A DNA stretch of 64,000 bases from Antedon mediterranea (Eukaryota; Echinodermata; Crinoidea; Comatulida; Antedonidae). The stretch is from assembly GCF_964355755.1 (NCBI RefSeq), contig NC_092675.1:3258312-3322311 (forward strand), read 5' to 3'. A program made the position numbers and the translations under genes. Positions 35,797 to 49,500 of this stretch are shown here, in pieces (position 1 is the stretch's first letter; each line of letters opens with the position of its first letter). The notes beneath the pieces are model-generated. The model searched no databases. It had not been told where the DNA came from and saw nothing but the letters and a program-made list of their open reading frames with translations.

Positions 35797-36301
35797 GTGA
35801 CTTTATAACAGAGTGCAGTACAATTTTCAAGTCAGTACAAAGTTTTCCAAATACAATATCAAGTATTCACTGCATGTTTTTAGCTGCCATTATATTATCA
35901 CATATTCAATGACTGTTGAAGAATCAGTAACTGATTTCGATTCAAATCCAAATTGTGCATACGAACATCGCCTATTTTCTCGACATGAAACACAATTCCC
36001 TCAGAGAATTTGGTTCGTTGAAACTGTTAACAAAAAACAAAAGAAAGTGTATTAATGATCAATAGACACTATTGTATTATTGTGAAAAATGTTTACGTAA
36101 GTTAGCTACCAGAGTTTTAATTTCGCATGTTCTTTCTTAATGAAGACCGTAGCAGATAATGGCAGGCCCAATGAACTCTATACATTGATACAATTCAAAT
36201 CAAAGTATCTCTAGGTATTTATCCATTCTATAGTCGGGCATATTTGAACCCCAATTAAGCGGACACATTCGGGGACCCAAAAAAGACGTATCCTTAAAGG
36301 T
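35797..36301. other. Upstream flank of the 468-residue gene
   Basis: Presumed 5' flank. An 80-codon plus-strand frame (35813-36055) lies here, without features, and is taken as chance. Confidence 0.4.
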
Positions 36302-36678
36302 CCATTTACACTAGGACGATAACGTTCGACGATAAATAGACAAATATGCATTGTTCATACATAAAACAAAGAAATATAAAAACTTTTCATTCTAGAACTA
36401 TAGAATAACCATCTATGCTTACTTTGATGAACATTTTCACACGTCTAATCAAATGACGTCATGATTAATAAGAGGAAAAATATAACGATTTTATTGTTTT
36501 TATTTATCATGACGTCATTTGATTGGAATTTTAAAAATAGTATTTTTATCAAAGGAAGCATATTTAATGATTATTCTATAGTTCTACAACGAGAAAATTT
36601 CTAGTTTCTTTTGCTTTATGTAAACAAAATGCATGCTTATATATTCATCGTCGATCGTTATCGTCCTAGTGTAAATGG
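36302..36678. mobile_element. Inverted-repeat MITE, 377 bp
   Basis: Opens ccatttacactaggacgata and closes with the exact inverse tatcgtcctagtgtaaatgg; pairing continues imperfectly inward through acgttcgacgat. Two inner tgacgtcat-containing arms (near 36450 and 36510) form a further palindrome. AT-rich and non-coding. The target duplication is not clear. Confidence 0.8.
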
Positions 36679-37122
36679 TATCGCCTGAATACGGTCATAG
36701 TAAACATATATAGCCGTTTGTTCATTTCAGGAAGTTACGATTGTCTAAGGGTGTCCAAAAGGAGGGGATTTACTGTTTTTAAGATGAAATAGTTTACTGG
36801 AAATCATTTTCAGTATTTCAAAAAACCAAATCGATCAACAAAATGGATGACATCGATTTAACGGCAAACGTTATTTTTTTTAATAACCAAACACTAACCA
36901 GACACTAAAGATTGGTAACAGCCAGGACTTGAATTCATGAATCGTGACTGTCAATCAAGTAGATAACAATAATGTTATCCGTTAGTCAAACTTCATTATA
37001 GCCTTTGGTAAACAAAGAGGCATCAGATGAGCTATGATAGAGGCACATTTTCTAAAATTAATAACAGATGCAAATATCGGCATGTTTTGTTATGGAAGTG
37101 CTAGAAAGAATGATAGAGCACC
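36679..37122. other. Gene-free stretch
   Basis: Nothing recognised. Confidence 0.4.
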
Positions 37123-37254
37123 TGATGATGTTGTTGATGATGTTGATGTTGTTGATGATGATGATATTGATGATGATGATGATGATGTTGATGATGATGA
37201 TGATGATGTTGATGATGTTGATGTTGATGTTGATGTTGATGATGATGATGATAT

Positions 37255-37295
<41 letters not shown>

Positions 37296-37467
37296 TTGAT
37301 GATGTTGATGTTGATATTGATGATGATGATGATGTTGATGATGATGATGATGATGATATTGATGATGATGATGATGTTGATGATGGTGATGATGTTGATG
37401 ATGATGATGATGATGATGTTGATGATGTTGATGTTGATGATGATGATGATGATAATGATGATGATAA
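37123..37467. repeat. GAT/GTT trinucleotide microsatellite, about 345 bp
   Basis: Interspersed gatgatgatgtt units with rare gatatt and gatggt variants. It is open in several frames, giving poly-Asp, poly-Met, poly-Ile and poly-His artefacts. One frame continues on either side to make a 197-codon frame (37034-37627), but the flanks show no family resemblance. Confidence 0.92.
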
Positions 37468-39220
37468 ATATCAAACAAGACAAGTACGAGTTTTACCTTT
37501 AGGTAGATGTTTAATCCATGATGCCATTATTCCGAATGTATTGAAGATAAATATATTACGTAATACGATGTTTGAAATCACAGTAAATCAATCGTCACGT
37601 CCAATTACACGGCCTGTGAATGAATAACGACTACTGAATTAATTTAGTTTGTCCTGGCAACGAGTTAACAGTGTTTACCTCACCTAATTCAATAAGACGA
37701 GTGCTCGTCAATAACATAATAATTAGGTTTTTTTGCTAACAGCACTTTACCCCAATATGAACAGTTAATTTGAAACCATTGATATTGTCATCGGTAAAAT
37801 GTACCTCTATGCGCACTATTAAGATGATCTAAATCTTTACTAAAAATCCAGCCGATTCTCGCACGGTATAGAAACTGCAAATGCCCACGGATTTTTAATA
37901 TAGACATCAGTACAATTATCCTGTGCGAAATTATCACGACATATTTTGTAATGTTTCTAATTTGCCTGAAACGTTTTTTTATGCCAAATTTTAACGAAAT
38001 AAATTACCAATACATTTGCGTTACCATTTCAATAATTATGGAGTGTATTCCTTTCTTTCGTCAGATAAGTACAAAGCAAGACAACAAAATGAACATAATG
38101 ATAAAATCCAAATAACAAGTGGCTTAGCAAAATGGAAAACGAAAAGAGAAATACACTATAATAATCAAAATACAGTGAAATTCGTATTCAATTAATAAAA
38201 ATCAATAAATAGTCTCTTTGTTTTGTTGATTGATTTTCCACAAATAAAAATATATCAAATATTTCTATATAGATAATTAATTGAGTATAAATGTAGATGG
38301 TGGTCTAATTTTTGCAAAATAGAGAAACAATAATTGAATTATAATAATTGATTTATAACACATATCTTAAAATTCAAAATAATTCTGTAATGATATTGAC
38401 ATTAACAAACTTGAAGAATTTGCAGATGATCTTTGCTGGGGTTAAGACCAACAGCACACAGGTAATGGAATCTGATCCGGAAGCACATTCCAAGATGAGC
38501 GCGGTAAGTGGCATCTTCAATTCCAAACCCTGAGCATATTTTTACTAAAATTATAGAGTCATGATGATCAGACGTGCATATCTCGCAGATCAACAATTTA
38601 AACAATTATGCTCGAAATTGTTCATGGAAACCAACGTCCTCGGCAAACAACGATAATAATGTCGGCCTTCTAATAATCGTAATAACACTTATGAGGTCTA
38701 ATTATAGAAAATCCTAATTAAAATTGTTGATCGCATATTTAATAATACAATGCTTAATGACACAGAACTATGAATAGCTGTACTTATAAACACAACAGGC
38801 AAAGAACATTCATTCTAAACCGCCCAGAGATATACTGAGATTCGAACATGGCACCTTCTGCTACTTATAGTTTTTTTGCAAACTAAGATAAAATTAATAA
38901 ATTATAGCAAATATTATGTAGCTACCGTTCTAAATTACATCTATTCAACGCCAGTAGCGCCTATATTACTCACTAAGGAAAAACATTGTTAATAACATAT
39001 CTTTACCTAACGTGACGTAACTATGTATACTTGTTTACAATCTTTACATTTCAAAATGTGTGGGTAAATAGTTGCTATGGTGCCGCGGCAACCAATGTAT
39101 ACATGATATCAGGAGTACTTCAACATAAATAATATTTAAATAAAGATAGTAAGGTTTATATAAATCGATGGAAAGATGATTATAATAGCGAATAAAACAA
39201 TACATTAAAACATCTATTAT
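37468..39220. other. Gene-free AT-rich region
   Basis: No gene recognised. 38402-38605 contains short overlapping frames in GC-richer DNA; the minus strand includes a WNVLPDQ-like string reminiscent of LINE C-termini, too short to assign. Confidence 0.4.
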
Positions 39221-39616
39221 AGCTTGTTTCCCACTAGCGGCGCAATATAACGCAATCTACGCCACGTAAGGAAATGCCCTTCCAATAATTGTGTTTGCCC
39301 CGCCTGCGTGATATCAAACCTGTGATGTTTGCAGCACTGTTGCATCGTCGGTTTCCACTTGTGATTACGCAATACATGACTTTGCGTCGATACGTCACTG
39401 CGTTAAGCGTGGTTCCCACTAGACCGTAACGCAAGGACGTAAACGCAACGCAAGCGTTTTAACCAATGACAAGCGAAGTTTAGACAGTTAGCAATCACAA
39501 GCGAATAAGCCATCGCTTGTGATTGGTCAATTCACTTGCGTTGCGTTACGTCCTTGCGTTGCGTCGCTAGTGGGAACCACGCTTTAGGTTGCGTTGCGTT
39601 CTAGTGGGAACCACTC
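39221..39616. mobile_element. TTAA-type MITE with a second copy nested inside (39407-39582)
   Basis: The outer element (longer subtype, inverse of the 20341 copy) starts agcttgtttcccactagcgg. It is interrupted at TTAA (39403-39406) by a copy of the 1053 subtype, gcgtggttcccactagaccg to ctagtgggaaccacgc. The outer right end resumes as ggttgcgttgcgttctag and ends gggaaccactc, followed by TTAA (39617-39620). Confidence 0.8.
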
Positions 39617-39620
39617 TTAA

Positions 39621-42600
39621 TGATATACTTTCTGAACCCCACAAAGTATGTCCCCCTTTAATAAAGTAGGGGTTAAGCCAATCATTCGTTTCACAGAAAA
39701 GGGTCTCCTTAATAGGGCACTGTATGTGATTATAATGACACTACTACTAAGACTATTATTTTATTGTCTTAAATCATTACATACCAAAAATAATAGCAGA
39801 ATAACAGAAAGTCCTGTTCTCAGTAAAGAGCTCGTCTGATAAGTTATGACATTAAAAGTTAAAGATGACTGTTATAGAAATGTGCGCATAATACACCTCA
39901 AACTAATAGTTTAGTAATAAGATGTTTTTAACTTAAATTAGGGTACCACATCAATAATATGCCTATAGACAAAAGTAAGCCAATAATGAAAATTTCGTTT
40001 TGCCCTTTGTATCTAGAGTCAAACCATCAATCTGTCAATTTTTCCCAAATTCAATTCAAACTTCACTCGGTTAAGCGTACATGCCTACAGATTAGTTTAA
40101 TATAAATCAGTAAAAACTGAGTGTTTTCAAAACGCTGTTAAGTTGCTTCATTGAGGCATTCTCATCTTTTCTTTTTGGAAACACAAAACAGGTATTCATA
40201 ACATATAGGAAACTCACAGACTAAGAATGCTATTTCTCATTGTACTCAAGTTCCTGATGGAATGTTAAAATCATTACTTGCGAGTAATTTCCAAAATAAG
40301 ACTTATATGCCTACCTAATGCAGTCAGTATTGGTATTACTCTTGACACTCTTTTAGAAAAAAAACTTACCTAAACTACCACCCATGCGTTAATAACCAGA
40401 TTACTACAGTAGGAATCCCAATCAATTCTAAAATACTACACTACAACTTAATAGTAGGCACGTAAATAATGTATTGTACTTACAGTTGAAATAAAAAAAA
40501 AGTTTTAATCTCAAGAAATCGAATAAGATTGTTGTTTAGTCAAAACAGATCTATCGATCTGATGAGATTACAATACATTCCTATCTGTGTTTATGTCACA
40601 ACGTTAATACCGCGTCAGCTTCGATCGATCGTCTGAACGAAATGATGATATGTGCGCGCAGCAGGCGATTTTCTGGAAAGGACCAATGCTTAGGCTCATA
40701 TAATTCAATTTCGATTTTTACACTGTGCCGGCGGCAGGTGAAGTTGATATCTCGTGCCTTTTCATGAGTTCAGTTTTAAAGATATTTTTTGGTTAAAGTC
40801 AACAAAACCAATAACAATGTAAACTAGGGTTTAGTTTCTAATTTAGTAATCTAAAGTTAGTTTAATATTTAAGTTATCATGGCTACTGTACATGCGAGGG
40901 AACATACAGTTCAAAATATGTGGGGATTGTATTAACGTGTAATACTTAAAAGTAGGACCCAATGACCTAGTTCATTTCTTTATAGGCCCTATATCCTAAT
41001 TAACAATAAGGCCTATTGATTATCGTCCTGATGTTGCTGAATAAAATCTTGGATCTGAGTAGACTGTAGTTTGATATGGGTGAACTTCGACCTTTTAAAG
41101 TTCAATCAAATGAATATAGAAATGTATCAATCATTAACGTTAAATACACCTAATATTTTATCTATATTGTGACTGTTGTATGTTAATTGATATTAAATCG
41201 GCACGGTGGCGTCTTATATCATACATTTATCATGTACAAGACAATACGCATAAAAAATCGATTAAGCAATTTTAAATGTCAAATCACCAAACAATACCTG
41301 AATGATATATTAATTTTCAGAAACCGGAATTCATATAAATATTAAGTTATTCTTCATCTCCTCAAAATCAAATAGACATAGGCCTACTGAAAATAATCCC
41401 CTATAAACTTTATTTTTTTAGTTTGATTGCAAATATTTGCTAGTTACGTAAAACAAATCTGTCGTCCTTTGGATGAGACGTTAAGATATAGGTCAAATGT
41501 GTAAGCTGTAGATCTATTAGCCGTTACAATCATTGCGACTATGATTTACAAATCAACAGTTTACACCTAAGCCTACTTATTTTCGTATTTAATATTATAT
41601 ATTTTGGGACTCTTGTGAAAGACGTGTCTATTTTTCTAGGACAGCAAGTTGCCAAAGATGTAGTCCTACCAGCACATTTGTTGAAAACCATATAAATCGT
41701 CAAATTTATATACTTTTATCTGTTTGACCACTTCAAGGTAATGGAATTTGACTTACCTTTCTACCATCAATTGGTCGACATTGGTCATTTATAATCCAAA
41801 GCACCATGATGCATTATTTATTCGACTTCTGAGCAGACAAGCTCCAGCATATCCAATAATCCTTTCCCCATACAATTTCATATGGATTACAGTTTGAAAC
41901 AGTTGCTTTTATAATCTTTAAATCCAGCATATGTTATAAGGTGTTTGTTATTTTTACCCTTTTGGTTATTCCAACACTAATTATATAGTAATTAGTTAAA
42001 GTAATAATGTGGACTACGATGTCAAGTCACGTACGTACGAAATATATATGAGAGTTTATAGAAACATGTAGCAACCTTGTTTGAATATATTTACTCTTGT
42101 TTACCCGTTGGGACGGGCTACTTCTAAACACAATGGTATTTTTATCGAGATGGTGGTAAAACGTCTTTGTTAAGTCGTGCAAGGAGTTGTAATCATAACC
42201 TTACGAACAAAAGCACGAACGTGTAAAAGGGTACATAATAGGTAACGGCGTGTAACAAACTGGGCTTGATGTTCCGGGAACTTCTAGTTTATAGGCTATA
42301 TTATTTTAGGCTACTTAATACATTTGTTACATAACAAACATGCAAAGTACCGTAAACATATATTGTTATTGAAAATACATTAGCACCAATTACCATGAAT
42401 ATATAATGCCAAATTGAATAATTTATATGAGTAAAATTAAAGTTTATAATAATGCTGTAGTATAAGTGTGAACTATATGGATAGTAACTTGTCACTGAGA
42501 CGAAACGTAACGTGCAGTCAGTGAAGGATTCACTCGTCCCTCATCTCTTCCCTTATAAACAGCACTAACACTGCAGTGTACCGCAGCAACAGTAACTTAG

Positions 42601-43446
42601 TGCGAGGGCGCTATTCGAATTTAATGCGGTCTTTGAGTAATTTTTTTGGCTTAACTTTTGTTCAATCAGTGAAGCGTGAAATTCTAACTCTTTCCTAGGT
42701 TAAATAAGCATTTGAATAAAATAATAATAATTGGGAATTGAATGGGTTTCCGTCAGATTTTTTTTTTAGCATTTAAAATTTATATATATTTTATTAATTT
42801 CACTGTAGGCTGGGACGTCCCATCGAAAGCGATTGAGTTCGCTGTAAGAGTCCCCGGTTCTAGCAAGTATGATGTATGTGTTTGTTTGTAAAATCCGGAA
42901 TAAATTGAATTGAATTGAACTTACTTAATCTATAAATAGTTTTATTTAACACAGAGCATTAAATCTATGTTATTGTCGTATGAATCCATTGAAATAAGAC
43001 ACCAATAATCAAAAATATTGTGATTTACTGTGTCTATGAAACACGGTAACGTACCATTGACAGATTATAATTTATGGTAACCAATCGCAGTTGATCGGCG
43101 TTGTATATACATAACGGACCACTAGCGTCTTAAAGACGTGTTCCATCTTTTTTGATATATTGAGAAATAGAAAGAATGTATGATAATGTTAAAAGCCATT
43201 ATCAACAAAGTGTGCATACTCTAATATCATATTGTGATATCTTGATTAAGATTAGCAAAGCAAGAACAATTTATAGTTCCGAATTTATTTTGGCATATAT
43301 TGCGTTCCATATACGATTTTGGCCAGGGTCCAATAAAGTAGTTGCTTAAACACACCCGACAATTTAATGGATAGAACAGCGTACTGATTGGTCCCCGGTC
43401 CCGTGTTCTTTGGAATATCAAACTTAGAATATTTACGTGTAAACCC
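39621..43446. other. Long gene-free region upstream of the aquaporin gene
   Basis: AT-rich without recognisable exons. The only assignable segment is a retroposon-like 3' tail at 42805-42921. Open frames at 39648-39839, 42301-42495 and 43227-43421 lack features. Confidence 0.45.
42805..42921 (+). mobile_element. Retroposon 3' fragment with TTGAA tail
   Basis: A GC-richer segment (gtaggctgggacgtcccatc to ccccggttctagcaagtatg) runs into ccggaataaattgaattgaattgaac. The short-unit tail after an AATAAA-like signal is typical of LINE or SINE 3' ends. Confidence 0.5.
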
Positions 43447-43456
43447 TATTTATAAG
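43447..43456 (+). promoter_or_regulatory. Possible TATA box of the aquaporin gene
   Basis: tatttataag lies 57-66 bp upstream of the start codon, which would give a short 5' leader. Position and sequence only; AT-rich surroundings make chance matches common. Confidence 0.3.
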
Positions 43457-43512
43457 CTATTTGAAGTTGTAAAGGGCAACAGTAATAAAGAGTGCTACAA
43501 GACAAGACAAAG

Positions 43513-46500
43513 ATGGGTGTTCCAAAATGGCAAGAAAACGTCATGTCAATATTAAGAATTCGAAGTCAACCCGTTCGTGAATTCTTGGCTGAATTTATGG
43601 GCACTTTCATTTTGATAGTAAGTAGGCCTACATCGTACTATATGTCGTGGACGGTTTGTTTATATTAAATAAAATCATGTGAGTTGAAATAATTAAGTAA
43701 GTTCTATACTACATACATCTATGTTGCCTTTAGTGTTGTCGCTAAGTACCAGTAAAAAATGTATGTTGTCATATATTTATCGTCAGTCTAACGATTCGGT
43801 GTTGTGTGTTTTACTAGTATTAAAGTAACTTGAACTGTAAAACTACAATTAAATTTCATTCCTGATTGAGTTTAAAGGCAATTCATATGTCCATAGATTT
43901 CCAAAACACCCTCCCACCCCGCCCAATCCTATACATATCCAGTAATACTAATTCATTGTAATCACAATGGCCCCGTTTCGTTGGTTAGGAACACTGTTTG
44001 AGTGTCCACTTTCAAATTATTTTTGAAATTCCTAATTTAGGGTTCCCGTTACATATACATAGTAACATTGCAGTGTCATTTGTTTTATGGTCCCAGTGTA
44101 TGAAGTTTTATGGTCCCAGTGTATGAAGCCATACACTTCACATTGTCACATTATGCGCCAAACCGTAAAACTGTTAATATTAGTTTACGACGAGCCCAAC
44201 AACAAAGTAAATATTAATAAGATATAAGGCTCACATAATACAATATTCTATAGTATGTTGATTCACGTGAGTAGGCCTATATTTTGCGATGAATATTCTG
44301 TCCGCTGAAATGATGACCTGACAGACGGAATTTTAATTGATACATATCGTCACCGTCACCACGAAGTGACACTAACCTAAAAATCTGTAATTTTTGAAAA
44401 TTTTTTTTTTTCGATATTTTGATTATGTATATCAAACTCTATGTTTTCACAAAATCTAAACTTTCAAATATCATTAATTAACTAATTACATTAATTAGAC
44501 AATATAAAAAAACACCATCATATGGAATTTGCGTTTTCACGAAGTGACACTATTTATTAAATACCCGTATGTGCTGCTTGCCAGCGCCACACGGGTAATG
44601 AATTTTGCGCGTTTGTTTACTGTTTTGGCCTAGCCTACAGCCTAGCTAAGAGGATCTGCTCGCACACTCCAGAACATTGCATTTTATCAAGAAAGACGGT
44701 AAGTTAATTAGTTTATTTAAAGAATTTTAGTCCGCTCAGATATCCGTCATGTCGAGGCCTATTATATATTTATTTTATAATTTATAAAACAGTAATTTAA
44801 CACACTTTTAGCCTAGGCCTAGTACTAGCTAGGCATAATAATAGGTAGGCCTAGGCCTACTTTACTTTTCTGTGACGTTTAGGCATAACTAGCTGGCCCA
44901 GATCAAAGTAGGCCTAACAAACTAGAGTATGTGTATGCCCAGGGAATAGTAGTAGTAGTACTACTACTACTTGGCTTGATAAAGTAGACCCTCTATTCTA
45001 GGCTAAACTACTCTGCTTGATTTTTAACAATAAGAAATCACTGTTAAAATGTGTTTTTTGTTTTCAGAACAGTTTCAAGAAAATAAGATAAGGGGCAACA
45101 ATCGAAATTCGATCAACAAGCAATCTGTCTACCTCAATTTAAGGGAGAAGGTATCAAGTCCAAGGTTTAAAAAGGGGAGGTGTAGGCAGCCTGTAGCAAG
45201 TGTTTATGTTATATGAGCATTTTAGAGGATGTGTACATCACAGAACAATGGATTGAATAAATTAAAAAGCATACTGATATAGAAGAAAATAATGTAACGA
45301 CATTGATTAAGTATTTAATGATTTATAACAATAGAGAATTATCTTCGATATAAATTAATACGGGCATAAGTATTGTATTACTGAATTATTAATTGTTCAA
45401 TGTTAAAAAAATAACTAATATTTATTATAATATGGAAAAGAAAATATGAATATGTACATTATGCTTACTGTACATTCCAGATAGGCCTATTTATATGTCT
45501 ATGTAATTTGTAGTTTTTATTAAAAGTGTTAAAGTAGGTCAACCTTTGTTTTTAGATTTATTTGATGTGGTTGTTTCATTTATAAATAGCCTAACCCTGT
45601 CTACACTACCAAACCATTTTGACAAAAAAAGTGTGATGTGCCCAAATATGGTAGGGATTACGCCATTGTGTCCATATAAGCACATCACATTAATGTTGGT
45701 CACATTAAGTTTGATTTTATTTATTTCAACAATATTTTACTAGGGTGGTCCATCCAGTCGAAGGTGATCATTAGATAGAAAGAACCTCACAAAAATGCAA
45801 TTTGATACAACAATAACATACAATTAAAAATTAAATCAAAATAATAGAATTTATGAAAACTAACAAACTAAAATAATGGAAAAATGAATAGAATCAAAAA
45901 GAAAATCAATGAAAACAATACATTAAATGGCCATCTCATTGGAGATGGCCATGCAATAAACAAGGAAGAGATAGTTCTTGAGCAAAAATGTGATGGAAAA
46001 GGAAGATAAAGCAAGTCGGATAGTGCAGGCAAGACTTAAAAGAGACATGACTGTTTGTAATGTATATATAATAGTGTTCACTTATCAAGGACCATACATA
46101 ATTGTTATGATGTAAGATCATTGCATTGGAAAGCTATGAATTACACAGTAGTGTCACTTCCAACGCACTAGAAATACGCGGTGAAATGGAATTTGCGGTT
46201 TCACGAAGTGACACTAACTGCATTAGTGTCACTTCGTAAGCGTAAACTGCGTAGGGAAATGATTTTTTCGGTTTCACGAAGTGACACTAATGTTTAACTT
46301 TATTTTACTTGGTAATTAATTAATATGATTAAAATTAAATTAAAGTAATGGGTAGCTGGATTGTCTAACTTTGTATGTATGTAAATTAAAAATCTTAGTG
46401 ACATTTTTTGAGGACGAAATCGTGTGTTTTGTGAAGCTCGTTTCTTCAATCACGTTTTTCTCGAAACGCTGTTTTCATCAATTACGCGGTTAGTGTCACT

Positions 46501-49500
46501 TCGTGGTGTCGACGACGATATATCGTCAGAGTACGTTCGACGAAGTTCATAACAATTTATAGTAGCTCGCTAATAGTATAAACAGCTAGAAAACACTACT
46601 GCAAAGATGGCCTTTACCACTGCTTAAACCATATACAAACTACATAAAGGCATTTTTAAATTTTAAAAACGATTGATTTCTTGAATGATTGAATTAAAGA
46701 AGAATTCTTTGACTTGCACAAGTCATCATCATGTCACGGGAATGTACTCTTTACCATATGCTTTTTTAATAACATTGATGATAAAATTATTAATGTTAAT
46801 CTTACCACCAGTCTGCTCTGCTCGTTTGCGCTTTCCAAAGGTCACTGCCAGGGTGATAAACGTCTGACTTGATAAGACAATTGTAACCTCTACAAGATCA
46901 ATATTAAAGCATAAACATTTATAGTATGTATCTTTCTATGGCAAAAATATAGAGAATCCGGTTAGTATAAAAGTAGTACTGTAACTGCAATCAATACGTT
47001 ATATTGCCACCAAGAAGCAGGCTCTGTCCCACAGGGCCCACACGGCAAGCGGGTTTTATGGTTCTCTCTATGATAGACCTAAATTCACTCATGTTTAGAC
47101 CTATTATAGTACTTGACACAGGCCTACATAAATGTACTCATTCATGCTCGTTTGTTTACTACCGTACCGTTTTAGATAAAAACGCATGGATCAGGACATA
47201 TAGTACACAGAATACATGCCACCTCCCTGGACAGCAGATCAGATGTTATATATTAGTATTAACTGATGACATTTATCAGATACACGTATAATTTAAACAC
47301 TAGTCGTCAATAAAATGTTGCCACCTATATGACAATCATATATCTCAGATATAAGATTTTGAATCCCCAGAATCTCATTAATGGTGAGTGGGTTTTTGTT
47401 TGAGGAAGTTTAATTCAACAAAACTAGTAAATTCATTTTTAGAAAGAAATCAATCAACCAAGCACACAGGTGTAAGATGCTGCTGACCTCTATCACAGAG
47501 CTACCGATAGCAACGTTCCTTTATGTTTAGAAAAGTTTCTCCACTCCGAAAAACACTAAAGAAAATAACACAGGTACAACACTGTATCTTTCAGCGAATA
47601 TTCGATTTATAAAAAAAAACGATTATCAGACTTGATTGATTTATATATTATTTTAGGATACAATATCCGTAACTGACTACCAGCCATTGTAACTCTGCAG
47701 CCAATAAAAAACACGATAAACTTATATACAAAATTAAACAATTGCATTCATAAATTTGTAGAATATTTAATGACTTTATAACACGATTTACTTATGTAAA
47801 AATAAAACAATTCATAGATATACGTAGAAAAGATTAAATGACTGATTTACTTTGTACTGCTGCAGAAATACAGTATGACAAACTTTTATGCGTCGTATTG
47901 AAATGGTGTCTTTTGTGTGTTGCTGTATTAAATGTTGCATATTGTGTGTTCTATGCAAAGAGGGGTGCCCTATGTTTGTGTTGTGATGAAGTGATGGTTT
48001 GGTGCTTTACCAAGTGAAGCACTTTGTGTGGTGCTGTACGAGGTGATGCACTTTGCGTAGTGCTGTACCAAGTGATGCACTTTGTGAGTTGCTGTACGAG
48101 GTGATGCACTTTGTGTGGTGCTGTACCAAGTGATGCACTTTGTGTGGTGCTGTACCAAGTGATGCACTTTGCGTGGTGCTGTACCAAGTGATGCACTTTG
48201 TGAGTTGCTGTACGAGGTGATGCACTTTGTGAGTTGCTGTACGAGGTGATGCACTTTGCGTGGTGCTGTACCAAGTGATGCACTTTGTGAGTTGCTGTAC
48301 GAGGTGATGCACTTTGTGAGTTGCTGTACGAGGTGATGCACTTTGCGTGGTGCTGTACCAAGTGATGCACTTTGCGTGGTGCTGTACCAAGTGATGCACT
48401 TTGCGTGGTGCTGTACCAAGTGAAGCACTTTGTGTGGTGCTGTACCAAGTGAAGCACTTTGTGAGTTGCTGTATCAAGTGAAGCACTTTGTGTGGTGCTG
48501 TACCAAGTGAAGCACTTTGTGAGTTGCTGTATCAAGTGAAGCACTTTGTGTGGTGCTGTACCAAGTGAAGCACTTTGTGTGGTGCTGTACCAAGTGATGC
48601 ACTTTGTGTGGTGCTGTACCAAGTGAAGCACTTTGTGTGGTGCTGTACCAAGTGAAGCACTTTGTGTGGTGCTGTACCAAGTGAAGCACTTTGTGAGTTG
48701 CTGTATCAAGTGAAGCACTTTGTGTGGTGCTGTACCAAGTGAAGCACTTTGTGTGGTGCTGTACCAAGTGATGCACTTTGTGTGGTGCTGTACCAAGTGA
48801 TGCACTTTGTGTGGTGCTGTACGAGGTGATGCACTTTGCGTGGTACTGACCAAGTGATGCACTTTGTGTGGTGCTGTACCAAGTGATGCACTTTGTGAGT
48901 TGCTGTACCAAGTGAAGCACTTTGTGTGGTGCTGTACCAAGTGAAGCACTTTGTGTGGTGCTGTACCAAGTGAAGCACTTTGTGAGTTGCTGTATCAAGT
49001 GAAGCACTTTGTGTGGTGCTGTACCAAGTGAAGCACTTTGTGTGGTGCTGTACCAAGTGATGCACTTTGTGTGGTGCTGTACCAAGTGATGCACTTTGTG
49101 TGGTGCTGTACCAAGTGATGCACTTTGTGAGTTGCTGTACCAAGTGATGCACTTTGTGTGGTGCTTTACCAAGTGATGCACTTTTTGTGGTGCTGTACCA
49201 AGTGATGCACTTTGTGTGGTGCTGTACGAGGTGATGCACTTTGCGTGGTACTGACCAAGTGATGCACTTTGCGTGGTGCTGTACCAAGTGATGCACTTTG
49301 CGTGGTGCTGTACCAAGTGATGCACTTTGTGTGGTGCTGTACCAAGTGATGCACTTTGTGAGTTGCTGTACCAAGTGAAGCACTTTGTGTGGTGCTGTAC
49401 CAAGTGATGCACTTTGTGTGGTGCTGTACCAAGTGATGCACTTTGTGTGGTGCTGTACGAGGTGATGCACTTTGCGTGGTACTGACCAAGTGATGCACTT

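Noticed and set aside
35813-36055. 80-codon plus-strand frame upstream of the 468-residue gene
   Set aside because: No recognisable domain or start context; composition matches the intergenic sequence.
37034-37627. Poly-Asp, poly-Met and poly-His frames
   Set aside because: Produced by a GAT/GTT microsatellite; the flanking codons show no protein features.
38402-38605. Possible LINE C-terminus (WNVLPDQ-like string on the minus strand)
   Set aside because: The similarity covers only a few residues and is followed by stops; too weak to annotate as an element.
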